DNA of 64,000 nt from Streptantibioticus cattleyicolor NRRL 8057 = DSM 46488 (GCF_000240165.1 NC_017586.1:4601228-4665227), one strand, 5' to 3'. Numbered from the stretch's first letter, positions 39,287 through 50,039 are shown. A program made the numbers and translations. The notes: generated by a model from the sequence alone, not told the origin.

Positions 39287-42200
39287 ATGCTCTCACCTGT
39301 GCAGACACAGTCCGTCTCCCCGGTGTTCGTCGGCCGCGACCGCGAGCTGACCGTCCTGCGCGCCGCGCTCGACCGGGCCGGCGCCGGTGAGCCGCAGGCG
39401 TTGCTCGTCGGCGGCGAGGCCGGGGTGGGCAAGACCCGGCTGCTGGAGGAGTTCCTGGCCGCCGCGTGCGCCTCCGGCGCGGCCACCGCGGTCGGCGGCT
39501 GCGTGGAGATCGGCGCCGACGGCCTGCCCTACCAGCCGGTCTCCGGCGCCCTGCGGATGCTGCACGGCGCCCTCGGCGACGAACTGCTGCGCGCCGCGGC
39601 CGGCTTCGAGGACGACCTGGTCCGCCTCCTGCCCGACCTCGCCGAGAACCCCGCGCCCGCGCCCCGCGGACCGGAGTACCCCGACGAGTTCGGCCGCGCC
39701 CGGCTTTTCGAGCTCACCGCCCGCCTGCTGGAACGCATCTCGGCCGAACGCACCGTCGTCCTCGCCATCGAGGACCTGCACTGGGCCGACCGCTCCACCC
39801 GGGAACTGCTGGCCTACCTCTACCGCGCCCTGCACCGCGCCCGCCTGGTGGTGGTGGCCACCTACCGCACCGACGACATCCACCGCCGCCACCCGCTGCG
39901 CCCCTTCCTCGCCGAACTCGACCGGCTGCGCACCGTCCAGCGCCTGGAACTGCCCCGGCTCAGCCGCGACGAGGTGCGCCGCCAGATGGCCGGCATCCTG
40001 CACTCCGAACCCGACCACGCCCTGGTGGAGCGGGTCTTCCGACGCTCCGACGGCAACCCGTTCTTCGTCGAGGAGCTGGCGTGCAGCATCCACTCCGGAT
40101 GCGCCACGGGCCTGAGCGACTCGCTGCGCGACCTGCTGCTGGTACGCGTCGAGGCGCTGCCGGAGGACGCCCAGCGGGTGGTACGGGTGGCCGCCGAGGG
40201 CGGCTCCCGGGTCGAACACGCCCTGCTCGCCGCGGTCGCCGGGCTCGCCGACGACGACCTCGACGAGGCGCTGCGGGCCGCCGTCGGCGCCAACATCCTG
40301 CTGCTCGCCGACGGCGGCGACAGCTACCGCTTCCGGCACGCCCTGGTCCGCGAGGCCGTGGTCGACGACCTGCTGCCCGGCGAACGCAGCCGCGTCAACC
40401 GCCGCTACGCGCAGGCGCTGGAGGAGCGGCCCGGCCTGATCTGCGCCTCCGACCGGCCGGCCCGGCTGGCCAGCTACTGGTACCACGCCGGCGACGCCCG
40501 CAAGGCGCTCCCCGCCGTCCTGCGCGCCTCCGTCGAGGCCCGCCGCCGCCACGCCCACGCCGAACAACTCCACCTGCTCCAGCGGGCGATGGAGTTGTGG
40601 GACGACGTCCCCGACGCCGAACGCGACCAGCTGCCCGCGGCCTGCGTCACCGAGGCCTACCCGCCGGTGACCTCCGGCCCGGACGGCGACCCGGCGGTGA
40701 GCGACGCCCGTCCGCACTACCTCGACCTGCTCGCCGAGGCCGCGGTCGCCGCCCGCCTGTCCGAGCAGCGGGAACGCGGTCTCACCCTGGTCAAGCAGGC
40801 GCTGCGGCTGGTGGACGCCGACCGCGACCCGGTGCGCGCCGCCTGGTTCTGGACCCAGCGCTCCCGGCTGGTCAAGGGGCTCGGCCGGGGCGACGGCCGG
40901 GAGGAGCTGGCCCGCGCCGAGGAGCTGGTGTGCGGGGTGCCGCCGTCCGCGGTGCACGCCGACATCCTGGTGCAGATCGCCGGCTGGGAGATGTGCCACG
41001 TCCCCGGCGAACGGACGCTGTCCACCGCCGAACGCGCCGTGGAGCTGGCCCGGCTGGTCGGCGCCGCCGACGTGGAGCTCAACGCCCGGGTCACGCTGGC
41101 CACGCTGCGGGTCGCCTCCGGCGAGGCCGACCGCGGCATCGCCGAACTGCGCGAGCTGGCCCGGCGCGCCGAGGGCCGGGCGGACACCCGCGCGCTGGGC
41201 CGGGCCCACCTCAACCTCACCCACGTCCTGGAGGCCACCGGCCGCTCCGCCGAGGCGGTGGCCGCCGCCGAGGAGGGGCTGAAGGCGGCCGGCGCGGCCG
41301 GCGTCCACAACGACGCCTTCCTCACCGCCAACCTCGCCGAATCCCTGACCTCCCTGGGCGAGTGGGAACGCGCCGCCACCTTGCTCGGCAGCGCCCACGA
41401 CAACGTGCGCCACGCCGGCACCCGCGGCTTCCTCACCCTGCGCTCCGCCCATCTGGCGCTGCTGCGCGGCGAGTTGGACGAGGCCGAGCGACTCCTCGGC
41501 CAGGTGCGGCAGAGCGCCGCGCGGCTCGGCGCCGAACCGCAGGTGCTGGTGCCGGTGGCCGAGGCGGAGCTGGGCATCGCCGCCGACCGGGGCCGCTACG
41601 ACCAGGCCCGCGCGGTGCTGCGCGACGCCCTGGCGGTGCCGCCGACACTCGGCCACCATGCGTACTGGTGGCAGCTGCTGGTGCGGGCCGCCGCCGCGGA
41701 GGGGGACGCGCGCGGGCTGCCCGGCATGGACGCCGAGCGGGACGGGATCCTCGCGCTGCTGCGGCTGCGGGGACGCGCCCTGGTCACCGACGCCCCCGTG
41801 TGGGTGGCCTGGTCCCGCTGGTTCGACGCCGAACTGGCCCGGGCGGACGGCCGCGACGACCCCGCCCGCTGGGCCGAGGCCGCCGCCGGCTTCGCCCCGT
41901 TGCACCGCCCGTACGCGCTGGCCCGGGTGGGCTACCGGTGGGCCGAGTCGCTGCTGGCCGGCGGCGCCCCGGACCGCGAACGGGCTGCCGCGCTGCTCGG
42001 CGAGGCGCACGCCACGGCCGGCCGGCTCGGCGCGCGGCTGCTGCGCCAGGAGACCGAACTGCTGGCCACCCGCGCCCGCCTCCCGCTGTCCGGCGCCCCG
42101 GCCTGCCCGCACCACCCCGCCACCCGCGCCGACGACCTCGGGCTCACCCCCCGCGAACGCGACGTGCTGCGCCTGGTGGCGGCCGGCCGCACCAACCGCG

Positions 42201-42349
42201 CCATCGCCGAGGAACTGTTCATCTCACCCAAGACCGCCAGCGTCCACGTCTCCAACATCCTTGCCAAACTGGGGGTTTCGGGCCGGGGCGAGGCGGCGGC
42301 GGTGGCCCACCGGCTGCGGCTGTTCGGGGTGGACGCGGCGGCGGGGTGA
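39287..42349 (+). CDS. Large ATP-binding LuxR-family (LAL/MalT-type) regulator
   Basis: A 1020-residue regulator. The N-terminal AAA/STAND ATPase has Walker A in [14 protein letters not shown] (about residue 42) and Walker B in [12 protein letters not shown] (about residue 157). The middle, about residues 400-930, is made of helical TPR-like repeats. The C-terminal LuxR helix-turn-helix (about residues 950-1012) is [20 protein letters not shown] then [21 protein letters not shown] proteins are usually pathway activators. The start could also be the GTG at 39299; neither has a strong ribosome site. No target cluster is adjacent except perhaps the MMPL transporter upstream. Confidence 0.9.
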   Translation: MLSPVQTQSVSPVFVGRDRELTVLRAALDRAGAGEPQALLVGGEAGVGKTRLLEEFLAAACASGAATAVGGCVEIGADGLPYQPVSGALRMLHGALGDELLRAAAGFEDDLVRLLPDLAENPAPAPRGPEYPDEFGRARLFELTARLLERISAERTVVLAIEDLHWADRSTRELLAYLYRALHRARLVVVATYRTDDIHRRHPLRPFLAELDRLRTVQRLELPRLSRDEVRRQMAGILHSEPDHALVERVFRRSDGNPFFVEELACSIHSGCATGLSDSLRDLLLVRVEALPEDAQRVVRVAAEGGSRVEHALLAAVAGLADDDLDEALRAAVGANILLLADGGDSYRFRHALVREAVVDDLLPGERSRVNRRYAQALEERPGLICASDRPARLASYWYHAGDARKALPAVLRASVEARRRHAHAEQLHLLQRAMELWDDVPDAERDQLPAACVTEAYPPVTSGPDGDPAVSDARPHYLDLLAEAAVAARLSEQRERGLTLVKQALRLVDADRDPVRAAWFWTQRSRLVKGLGRGDGREELARAEELVCGVPPSAVHADILVQIAGWEMCHVPGERTLSTAERAVELARLVGAADVELNARVTLATLRVASGEADRGIAELRELARRAEGRADTRALGRAHLNLTHVLEATGRSAEAVAAAEEGLKAAGAAGVHNDAFLTANLAESLTSLGEWERAATLLGSAHDNVRHAGTRGFLTLRSAHLALLRGELDEAERLLGQVRQSAARLGAEPQVLVPVAEAELGIAADRGRYDQARAVLRDALAVPPTLGHHAYWWQLLVRAAAAEGDARGLPGMDAERDGILALLRLRGRALVTDAPVWVAWSRWFDAELARADGRDDPARWAEAAAGFAPLHRPYALARVGYRWAESLLAGGAPDRERAAALLGEAHATAGRLGARLLRQETELLATRARLPLSGAPACPHHPATRADDLGLTPRERDVLRLVAAGRTNRAIAEELFISPKTASVHVSNILAKLGVSGRGEAAAVAHRLRLFGVDAAAG

Positions 42350-42550
42350 CCCGGCCGGGGCCGCCCCCACCGGCGCACCGAGGCGTCCCGGCAGCGCACC
42401 GGCACCCCGGGCGCCCGGGGCGTGCCCCCAGCCACCCGGCCGCACCCCACCGCCGGCACCAGGGCCGCCGCCCGCCCGCGTGGACCCGGCGCATCCGGCC
42501 GCACGGCCACGCGCCGCGTACGCCCGCACGCACCGCGCGCGCCGGCCGCG

Positions 42551-43594
42551 TCAGTCCCAGGAGCCCAGCGCCGGCGGCAGCCCGGCGATCTCCGCGAGGT
42601 CGTCCGCCCCGAGGCGGACGCCGGCCGCCGCGGCGTTCTCGGCGGTCCAGCGCTCCTTCTTGGCCCCCGGGACCGGCACCACGTAGGGGCCCTGGGCCAG
42701 CACCCAGGCCAGGGCGATCTGGGCGGGGGTGGCGCCGTGCCGGGCGGCGACCCGGCGCAGACCGGCCACGATCGGCTGGTTGGCGGCCATCATGTCGGCG
42801 GTGAAACGCGGGTGCCGGGCCCGCACGTCGTCCGGCTCGAACCCCTGCCCGGGGGTGAGGGTGCCGGTGAGGAAACCGTTCCCCAGCGGCATCGCGGCGA
42901 GGAACCCGACCCCCCGCGAGGCACACCACGGCAGCAGGTCGCACAACGCCTCCGGCGACCACACCGACAACTCCGCCTGCACGCACGCCACCGGGAACAC
43001 CTGCTGGACGCGTTCGAGCCGGTCGAGGGTGTCCGCGTACGGGCCGGGGCGGACCGGGTCGGCGCGGCGCGCGGCGCCACCGCTGCGGCGCGCGCCCCGG
43101 CGGGGGTACCCCACACGGGCGGCGCCCACCGCGCAGAACCCCAGCGCGCGCACCTTGCCCGCCGCCACCAGCTCCGACATCGCGCCCCAGGTGTCCTCCA
43201 CCGGCACCTCCGGATCGACCCGGTGCAGCTGGTACAGGTCGATCACATCGGTCTGCAACCGGCGCAACGAGGCGTCGCAGGCCCGCTTGACGTACCCGGG
43301 GCGGCCGTTGGCCACGATGTGCTGCTCGCCGACGAGCAGCCCGCACTTGGTGGAGACGAACGCCTCCCGCCGCCGCTCCCTGAGCACCCGCCCCACCAGC
43401 AGCTCGTTGGTGAACGGGCCGTACATGTCGGCGGTGTCCAGCAGCGTGGTGCCGGCGTCCAGCGCCGCGTGCACCGCCCGCAACGACCGCTCGCCGTCCC
43501 GCTGCGAGGTGGTGTACGCCCAGCTCATCGGCATGCAGCCCAGCCCCACGGAGCCCACTTCGAGAGCTGCCGCACCGATCGTCCTGCGCTCCAC
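42551..43594 (-). CDS. Aldo/keto reductase with an Arg/Gly-rich insertion
   Basis: A 347-residue AKR with the catalytic tetrad visible: Asp and Tyr in LLDTADMYGPF, Lys in FVSTKCG and His in LYQLHRVDP. The NADPH-binding C-terminal region reads VPVPGAKKERWTAENAAA. Between KVRALGF and FPVACVQAELSVW there are about 46 residues where the family normally has about 15; the extra piece is Arg/Gly/Ala-rich. The GTG at 43594 was chosen because GGAGG lies upstream and similarity starts there. It is divergent from the hydroxyacid dehydrogenase gene. Substrate unknown. Confidence 0.87.
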   Translation of the reverse strand: MERRTIGAAALEVGSVGLGCMPMSWAYTTSQRDGERSLRAVHAALDAGTTLLDTADMYGPFTNELLVGRVLRERRREAFVSTKCGLLVGEQHIVANGRPGYVKRACDASLRRLQTDVIDLYQLHRVDPEVPVEDTWGAMSELVAAGKVRALGFCAVGAARVGYPRRGARRSGGAARRADPVRPGPYADTLDRLERVQQVFPVACVQAELSVWSPEALCDLLPWCASRGVGFLAAMPLGNGFLTGTLTPGQGFEPDDVRARHPRFTADMMAANQPIVAGLRRVAARHGATPAQIALAWVLAQGPYVVPVPGAKKERWTAENAAAAGVRLGADDLAEIAGLPPALGSWD

Positions 43595-43701
43595 CTGGCC
43601 CCGTCCTCCTCCTTCGCCCCCCAAGTCCCCCGAGGGGCGACCCCCAAGGTAACGTCCCGGTCCGGTCCACCCGGACCGGCCCTGTCGGTCACCTCGTCGC
43701 A

Positions 43702-43707
43702 TAGCCT
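43702..43707 (+). promoter_or_regulatory. -10 box for the probable leaderless 2-hydroxyacid dehydrogenase gene
   Basis: TAGCCT followed by exactly six bases and then the ATG at 43714; no Shine-Dalgarno sequence. Confidence 0.45.
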
Positions 43708-43713
43708 CCTGAC

Positions 43714-44688
43714 ATGGCTGACCGCATGGCTGACCACCCCCGTCCGACGCCCCCCGCACCCGGCGCCCGCCCCGTCGTATGGCTCCCGGTCGACCCCGAC
43801 GAGGTGGGAGAACTCCCGCCCGGCCCGCTCTACCTGCGCTGGGACGGCGACGAACCGTTCCCCGCCGACCCGGCCGGCGCCGACTTCTACGTCCCGCCGT
43901 ACATGAAGGCCGCCGAGGTGGCCACCCGGCCGCTGCGCCACGGCGCCCGGCCGCGCGTCGTGCAGACCCTCACCGCCGGCGTCGACCACGTCCTGCCCGC
44001 CCTCCCGGCCGGCACCGTGCTGTGCAACGCCCGCGGCGTCCACGAGACCAGCACCGCCGAACTCGCGCTCACCCTCACCCTCGCCGCGCTGCGCGGCATC
44101 CCCCGGTTCGTCCGCGGCCAGGACGCCGAACGCTGGTACGCCGGCGTCTACCCGGCGCTCGCCGACCGCACGGTGCTGATCGTCGGGTACGGCGCGATCG
44201 GCGCGGCCGTCGAGGACCGGCTCGCGCCCTTCGAGTGCGCGCGGGTCCTGCGCGTCGCCCGCGCCGCGCGCACCACCGGCCGCGGCCCGGTGCACGCCCT
44301 GTCCGAACTCCCCGCCCTGCTGCCCCGCGCCGACGTGGTGATCCTCACCGTGCCGCTCACCGAGGACACCCGGCACCTGGCCGACGCCGCCTTCCTGGCC
44401 CGGATGAAGGACGGCGCCCTGCTCGTCAACGTCGCGCGCGGCCCGGTGGTGGAGACCAAGGCGCTCCTCGCCGAGCTGGAGTCCGGCCGGCTGACCGCCG
44501 CCCTCGACGTCACCGACCCCGAACCGCTGCCACCCGGCCACCCGTTGTGGCACGCCCCCGGCGCCCTGATCAGCCCGCATGTGGGCGGCAGCACCTCGGC
44601 GTTCTGGCCGCGCGCCCGACGGCTGCTCCGCGGCCAGCTCGAACGGTTCGTCCAGGGGCGCCCGTTGGAGAACGTGGTGGCCGGCTGA
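43714..44688 (+). CDS. D-isomer-specific 2-hydroxyacid dehydrogenase
   Basis: A 324-residue NAD-dependent dehydrogenase. The nucleotide fold motif is VGYGAIGAAVEDR; the active-site Arg is in VNVARGPVVE, Glu in DPEPLPPGHP and His in ISPHVGGST. The substrate-binding domain is formed by both ends. It reduces or oxidises a D-2-hydroxy/2-keto acid; glyoxylate/hydroxypyruvate-type activity is likely but cannot be proved. ATG 43714 fits the -10 spacing; a second ATG at 43726 is an alternative. Confidence 0.9.
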   Translation: MADRMADHPRPTPPAPGARPVVWLPVDPDEVGELPPGPLYLRWDGDEPFPADPAGADFYVPPYMKAAEVATRPLRHGARPRVVQTLTAGVDHVLPALPAGTVLCNARGVHETSTAELALTLTLAALRGIPRFVRGQDAERWYAGVYPALADRTVLIVGYGAIGAAVEDRLAPFECARVLRVARAARTTGRGPVHALSELPALLPRADVVILTVPLTEDTRHLADAAFLARMKDGALLVNVARGPVVETKALLAELESGRLTAALDVTDPEPLPPGHPLWHAPGALISPHVGGSTSAFWPRARRLLRGQLERFVQGRPLENVVAG

Positions 44689-44911
44689 GCGCGCTCCGCG
44701 CCCGCCGTCATCACCTGGAGGTACCGTTCGAACGCGCTACGCAACCGGCAACACCCTTATGGTTACTGTGCGTAGATCACCTATGTCCCAGTGTGACGGC
44801 TCTGGTGTATCGTCCCGAGCGGGGGTGCGCCAGGCGGGCCGACCAGCCACGGCCGGTGCACCGGATGCGGGCTCTGGACGGATCAGGACGCCAGGGGGAT
44901 GACGGGGCGAT

Positions 44912-47842
44912 GTGCGGCCTATGGAGACTTCAACCAACACGAAGCGGCAGGTCGGCACGGCTGCGGCAGGCGATCTCATGAGCGCCACGGGGGCCGTGTG
45001 CTCCGGTCCGGCCAACGCCGCCCGGCCCGCCTCCCGCGTGCCCCACCTCGTGGTCGTCCTGCTCTGCGGCGGGTACGCCGTCGGCGCCGCCCTCGGCTGG
45101 GGGACCCCCGCCGTGGCGCTCTTCATGGGCGACTTCGGCCTCGCCGCCGCCGCGCTCGCCGCCTGCCTGTCGTGCCTGTGGCACGCCCGCACCGTCTCCG
45201 GGCGCGCCCGCCCGGCCTGGGTGCTCTTCGCCGGCTCCTCCGCGATGGTGGCCGCGGGCAACGGGGTGTGGGGGTGGTACGAGGTGGTGCTGCGCCAGCC
45301 GGTGCCCCGGCTGTCCGCCGCCGACTTCTGCTTCCTGCTCTTCGCCCCGCTGGCCATCGTCGGCCTGCTGGTGCTCGCCAACCGCCCGGTGAACAAGGCC
45401 GGATGGATCTGCCTGGGGCTGGACGCCTGGCTGATCGGCGGCTCGCTGGTCACCTTGACCTGGAGCCTGGCGCTGGCCCGCACCGCCGAGTGGGACGGCC
45501 GCAGCACCCCGCGGGTCGCCCTCTCGCTGGCCTACCCGGTCTTCGACATCCTGCTGGTCTCCATGGTGCTGGCGCTCCACTTCCGCCGCTTCCGGGGCAG
45601 CCGCCCGGCGGTCAACACCGCCATCGGCGCGCTGGCGGTCACGGTGCTGTGCGACGCCCTCTTCACCTCGCCGATGCTGCGCGAGCACTACCACTCCGGG
45701 CAGATCCTGGACGCCGGCTGGTTCGCCGGCAGCATGCTCCAGGCGTACGCCCCCTGGGTCGGCGGACGCTCCGGCGCCCGCGGCGGAACGCGCGGCGACC
45801 ACCCGCGCCGCCGCTCGGCCGGCACCTTCGCCGCCCTCACCCCGTACCTGGCCGCCGGGGTCTGCACGCTGGCGATCCTCATCGACCTGCTCGACGGCCG
45901 CAAGATCGACCGGGTGATGCTCTTCACCGGCTGTACGGTCGCCCTCGTCCTCGTCGTCCGCCAGGGCATCATGCTGCTGGACAACATCGCGCTCACCCGC
46001 GAACTCGCCGAGGCCGAGAACCACTTCCGCTCCCTGGTGCAGGGCTCCAGCGACGTCATCATGATCGCCGCGCCCAGCGGGGTGCTGCGCTACGTCTCCC
46101 CGGCCGCCAAGGGCGTCTACGCGCGTGATGCCGAGGAGATGATCGGCACCGAGCTGGCCTCGCACATCCACCCCGACGACCTCGGCCGCGTCCTGCACGA
46201 GGTGCGCCGCTTCCTCGCCGCGCCCCCCGAGCAGGAGCCCGCCACCCGCATCGAGTGCCGGATCCGCTCCGGCGACGGCGGCTGGCTCAACGTCGAGTCC
46301 TCGGTCAACCGCTACCAGGGCGGCCTGATCTTCAACAGCCGGGACGTCACCGAACGCGTCCGCCTCCAGGCCCAGCTCCAGCACAACGCCTCCCACGACC
46401 CGCTCACCGACCTGCCCAACCGCGCGCTCTTCACCGAGCGCGTCGGCCAGGCGCTCAGCGGGCGCCGCGCCGACGACGGCCAGGCCGCCGTGCTCTACAT
46501 CGACCTCGACGGCTTCAAGGCGGTCAACGACACCGTGGGCCACCAGGCCGGCGACGAACTGCTGATCCAGGCCGCCCGCCGGCTCTCCGAGTCGGTGCGG
46601 GCCGGCGACACCGCGGCCCGGCTCGGCGGGGACGAGTTCGCCGCCCTGATCTGCGGCGGCGCCGACGAGCTGGGCGTGCGCGAACAGCAGATACTGGAGA
46701 TCGCCGAACGGCTGCGGATCACCCTCTCCGAGCCGTACACCGTCACCTGCGGCACCACCGGCCACGGCCGGTCCTCCGGCAGCCACGGCCAGCCGGGCAC
46801 CACCCAGGTACGGGTCGCCGCCAGCATCGGCGTCGCCTTCGCCGCCCCCGGGGTCACCCCGGCCGAGCTGATGCGCAACGCCGACCTGGCGATGTACCGG
46901 GCCAAGTCCAACGGCAAGAACCGCGTCGAGCTGTACGCACCCGCCATGCAGGCCGACGTCACCCGCCGCGCGGAGCTGGCCGGCCGGCTCGGCAGCGCCC
47001 TGCGCAACAACGAGTTCACCCTGCTCCACCAGCCCGTGGTGGACCTGGAGACCGGCCGGGTCGCCGCCGTCGAGGCGCTGGCCCGGTGGCGCTCGGCCCA
47101 GGGCATCCTGTTCACCCCGGACGAGTTCGTCCGCCTCACCGACCCGCGCGCCGACCGCGGCACCGAGCACGCCGAGGTCACCCGCTGGACGCTGGAGGCC
47201 GCAGTGGAGCTGGCCGCCGGACGCCACCGGGCCGGCCACCACGTACCGGTGGCGGTACGGGTGCCGGTCGGCCGGCTGCTCGGCCGCGACCTGCCGCCCG
47301 CCGTCGTGGAGTCCCTGCTGGAGCGGTACCACCTGCCGCCCGACGCGCTGCTGGTGGAGATCACCGAGCACGACCCCCGGGTCTGCCTGGACGAACTGGA
47401 ACGCCGTCTGGTGGCGCTCCGCACCGCGGGGGTGCGGATCGCGCTGGACGCCTCCGGGGCCGGCTTCTCCGGGATGGCCGCGCTGCGCCGGCTGCCGGTG
47501 GACGTCCTGCGGCTGGACCGCTCGTTCACCGAGGGCCTGGTGGAGTCGGCCCGGCTGTACAAGATCACCGCGGGGCTGCTGCGGATCGCCCGGGAGCTGG
47601 GGGTGCGCACCGTGGCCGACGGGGTGGACCGCCCCGAACAGGTGGTGGCGCTGCGCGAGATGGGGTGTACTCATGGACAGGGCCTGGCCTTCGCCGGCCC
47701 GCTGGACGAACCGCGGCTGCACGGCGCCCTGGCTCGCGGTGCCTTCCCGGTACCCCGCCGCCCGGAGCCGGCCGTGGCCACCGCCACCGGCGTCCCGCTC
47801 ACCGTGGGGCTCTCCGGGCCGGGCAGACAACGCCAGCGGTGA
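44912..47842 (+). CDS. Membrane PAS-GGDEF-EAL protein with degenerate EAL domain
   Basis: A 976-residue protein. About eight to ten membrane helices occupy residues 40-355; a PAS domain follows (about 365-490), then GGDEF (GGDEF at 572-576) and EAL (EAL at 721-723). The GGDEF active site and the RAGD inhibitory site five residues before it are intact, so it should make cyclic di-GMP with product inhibition. The EAL domain keeps EAL and EITEH but has VRVPVG in place of NVS, D846-Ala in DASGAGFSG instead of DDFGTGYSS, Arg for Lys in LRLDRSF, and ADGVD for AEGVE. It is probably a non-catalytic sensor. Starts: GTG 44912 or ATG 44921. The ilvB leader follows. Confidence 0.88.
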   Translation: MRPMETSTNTKRQVGTAAAGDLMSATGAVCSGPANAARPASRVPHLVVVLLCGGYAVGAALGWGTPAVALFMGDFGLAAAALAACLSCLWHARTVSGRARPAWVLFAGSSAMVAAGNGVWGWYEVVLRQPVPRLSAADFCFLLFAPLAIVGLLVLANRPVNKAGWICLGLDAWLIGGSLVTLTWSLALARTAEWDGRSTPRVALSLAYPVFDILLVSMVLALHFRRFRGSRPAVNTAIGALAVTVLCDALFTSPMLREHYHSGQILDAGWFAGSMLQAYAPWVGGRSGARGGTRGDHPRRRSAGTFAALTPYLAAGVCTLAILIDLLDGRKIDRVMLFTGCTVALVLVVRQGIMLLDNIALTRELAEAENHFRSLVQGSSDVIMIAAPSGVLRYVSPAAKGVYARDAEEMIGTELASHIHPDDLGRVLHEVRRFLAAPPEQEPATRIECRIRSGDGGWLNVESSVNRYQGGLIFNSRDVTERVRLQAQLQHNASHDPLTDLPNRALFTERVGQALSGRRADDGQAAVLYIDLDGFKAVNDTVGHQAGDELLIQAARRLSESVRAGDTAARLGGDEFAALICGGADELGVREQQILEIAERLRITLSEPYTVTCGTTGHGRSSGSHGQPGTTQVRVAASIGVAFAAPGVTPAELMRNADLAMYRAKSNGKNRVELYAPAMQADVTRRAELAGRLGSALRNNEFTLLHQPVVDLETGRVAAVEALARWRSAQGILFTPDEFVRLTDPRADRGTEHAEVTRWTLEAAVELAAGRHRAGHHVPVAVRVPVGRLLGRDLPPAVVESLLERYHLPPDALLVEITEHDPRVCLDELERRLVALRTAGVRIALDASGAGFSGMAALRRLPVDVLRLDRSFTEGLVESARLYKITAGLLRIARELGVRTVADGVDRPEQVVALREMGCTHGQGLAFAGPLDEPRLHGALARGAFPVPRRPEPAVATATGVPLTVGLSGPGRQRQR

Positions 47843-47996
47843 CGCCGTACGGGGGTGCGAACCGGGCCCGCGCCCCCGTACCGTCCGGCCGCGGTCCGCT
47901 CGCGAACGGTGGCGGACGGACCCCGCGCGACCACATAATGAGACGTGTATCCCACTCACTTGACACCCGCCCCGTTACAAGAGGAAGGTCGAAGCC

Positions 47997-48038
47997 ATGC
48001 GCACCCGAATTCTCGTACTTGGAAGGCGCGTCGGCTGA
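47997..48038 (+). CDS. ilvB leader peptide
   Basis: A 13-codon ORF encoding MRTRILVLGRRVG, preceded by GAGGAAGG. It has Ile-Leu-Val-Leu in a row plus a later Val, the branched-chain amino acids made by the downstream genes. A terminator-type hairpin with a T-run follows 43 bases after its stop, and ilvB follows that. This is the layout of ribosome-mediated attenuation: ribosome stalling at the control codons when branched-chain charging is low would prevent termination. Confidence 0.85.
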   Translation: MRTRILVLGRRVG

Positions 48039-48081
48039 CCTGGGGCTCCACCACCGCCCCGACCACAGCACCGGCGCGCTC

Positions 48082-48115
48082 CCCCTCGCATGCCTAACGG
48101 CACGAGGGGTTTTTT
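48082..48115 (+). terminator. ilvB attenuator terminator
   Basis: CCCCTCGCATGCC (48082-48094) pairs with GGCACGAGGGG (48099-48109) around TAAC, followed by six Ts (48110-48115). This is a rare true T-run terminator in this GC-rich window. It ends 67 bases before the ilvB ATG. Confidence 0.85.
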
Positions 48116-48182
48116 GTTGCACTGGCACCTCCCGCCCCTCGGCGACCCGAGCCGGGCGGCCTCTTCGAGAAGAGACACGCAG

Positions 48183-50039
48183 ATGACCGAGCAGGCCACT
48201 GGGGCCCCTCACCCGCAACCGCGGGCCCGCAGCGCGGCAGCACAGGCACAGCAGCCCGTCACCGAGCACGTGACGGGTGCCCAGTCCCTCATCCGTTCTC
48301 TGGAGGAAGTCGGCGCCGACACCGTATTCGGCATTCCGGGCGGGGCGATCCTGCCCGCCTACGACCCGATGTTCGACTCGAAGCGGGTGCGACACATCCT
48401 CGTCCGCCACGAGCAGGGGGCCGGCCACGCCGCCACCGGCTACGCCCAGGCCACCGGCAAGGTCGGCGTCTGCATGGCCACCTCCGGCCCCGGCGCCACC
48501 AACCTGGTCACCCCGATCGCCGACGCCCACATGGACTCCGTCCCGCTGGTGGCCATCACCGGCCAGGTGGCCTCCAAGTCGATCGGCACCGACGCCTTCC
48601 AGGAAGCCGACATCTGCGGCATCACCATGCCGATCACCAAGCACAACTTCCTGGTCACCCGGGCCGAGGACATCCCGCGCACCATCGCCGAGGCGTTCCA
48701 CATCGCCTCCACCGGCCGCCCCGGCCCGGTGCTGGTGGACATCGCCAAGGACGCCCTCCAGGCGCGGACCGTCTTCTCCTGGCCGCCCCAGCTCGACCTG
48801 CCCGGCTACCGCCCGGTCACCAAGCCGCACGCCAAGCAGATCCGCGAGGCCGCCAAGCTGATCACCCAGGCCAAGCGCCCGGTGCTCTACGTCGGCGGCG
48901 GGGTGCTCAAGGCGCGGGCCACCGAGGAGTTGCGGATCCTCGCCGAGCTGACCGGCGCCCCCGTGGCCACCACGCTGATGGCGCTCGGCGCCTTCCCCGA
49001 CAGCCACCCCCAGCACGTCGGCATGCCCGGCATGCACGGCTCGGTCTCCGCGGTCACCGCCATGCAGAAGGCCGACCTGCTGGTCGCCCTCGGCGCCCGC
49101 TTCGACGACCGGGTCACCGGCCGCACCGACACCTTCGCCCCCTACGCCAAGGTGGTCCACGCCGACGTCGACCCGGCCGAGATCGGCAAGATCCGCGCCG
49201 CCGACGTGCCGATCGTCGGGGACGCCCGCGAGGTCATCGCCGACCTGATCGTCGCCGTCCAGGCCGAGCACGAGGCGGGCCACCGCGGCGACTACGCCGA
49301 CTGGTGGAAGCAGATCGACTCCTGGCGCAAGACCTACCCGCTCGGCTACGACCTGCCCGAGGACGGCAGCCTCTCCCCGCAGCAGGTCATCGAGCGCATC
49401 GGCGAGCTCGCCCCGGAGGGCACCGTCTACGCGGCCGGCGTCGGCCAGCACCAGATGTGGGCCTCCCAGTTCATCGCTTACGAAAAGCCCCACACCTGGC
49501 TCAACTCCGGCGGCGCCGGGACGATGGGGTACGCGGTGCCCGCCGCGATGGGCGCCAAGGCCGGCCTGCCCGACGCCACGGTGTGGGCCATCGACGGCGA
49601 CGGCTGCTTCCAGATGACCAACCAGGAACTGGTCACCTGCGCGCTCAACGGCATCCCGATCAAGGTCGCCGTCATCAACAACGGCGCCCTGGGCATGGTC
49701 CGCCAGTGGCAGACGCTCTTCTACAACGAGCGCTACTCCAACACCGTGCTGCACAGCGGCCCCAAGGAGGCCGGCGCCGCCCCCGGCAACGGCACCCGCA
49801 TCCCCGACTTCGTCAAGCTGGCCGAGGCCATGGGGTGCGTCGGCATCCGCTGCGAGGACCCGGCCGACCTCGACGCGGTGATCGAGAAGGCCAACTCCAT
49901 CAACGACCGGCCGGTCGTGGTGGACTTCATCTGCCACGAGGACGCCATGGTCTGGCCGATGGTCGCCGCCGGCACCTCCAACGACGAGGTCATGGCCGCC
50001 CGCGGGGTGCGCCCCGACTTCGGCGACATGGACGACTGA
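48183..50039 (+). CDS. ilvB: Acetolactate synthase large (catalytic) subunit
   Basis: A 618-residue TPP enzyme; first common step of valine, leucine and isoleucine synthesis. The TPP glutamate is in [14 protein letters not shown]; the TPP-Mg motif is [20 protein letters not shown] and [26 protein letters not shown] and [14 protein letters not shown] are conserved. The first 30 residues are an Ala/Gln-rich extension, usual in actinobacteria. The ATG at 48183 follows GAGAAG-like sequence. Transcription is controlled by the leader/attenuator directly upstream. ilvN follows after 34 bases. Confidence 0.97.
   Translation: MTEQATGAPHPQPRARSAAAQAQQPVTEHVTGAQSLIRSLEEVGADTVFGIPGGAILPAYDPMFDSKRVRHILVRHEQGAGHAATGYAQATGKVGVCMATSGPGATNLVTPIADAHMDSVPLVAITGQVASKSIGTDAFQEADICGITMPITKHNFLVTRAEDIPRTIAEAFHIASTGRPGPVLVDIAKDALQARTVFSWPPQLDLPGYRPVTKPHAKQIREAAKLITQAKRPVLYVGGGVLKARATEELRILAELTGAPVATTLMALGAFPDSHPQHVGMPGMHGSVSAVTAMQKADLLVALGARFDDRVTGRTDTFAPYAKVVHADVDPAEIGKIRAADVPIVGDAREVIADLIVAVQAEHEAGHRGDYADWWKQIDSWRKTYPLGYDLPEDGSLSPQQVIERIGELAPEGTVYAAGVGQHQMWASQFIAYEKPHTWLNSGGAGTMGYAVPAAMGAKAGLPDATVWAIDGDGCFQMTNQELVTCALNGIPIKVAVINNGALGMVRQWQTLFYNERYSNTVLHSGPKEAGAAPGNGTRIPDFVKLAEAMGCVGIRCEDPADLDAVIEKANSINDRPVVVDFICHEDAMVWPMVAAGTSNDEVMAARGVRPDFGDMDD

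Noticed and set aside
44763-44776. BldD-like box (TTACTGTGCGTAGA) upstream of the second GGDEF-EAL gene
   Set aside because: It matches the remembered BldD consensus except at two positions, one of them strongly conserved. BldD control of cyclic di-GMP genes would make sense, but the match is too weak to annotate.
47960-47965. TTGACA, a perfect -35 box, upstream of the ilvB leader
   Set aside because: No acceptable -10 sequence lies 16-19 bases downstream; that position is occupied by the GAGGAAGG ribosome site. CATAAT at 47934-47939 is a possible -10 for a start before the leader, but its -35 is poor, so I did not annotate either.
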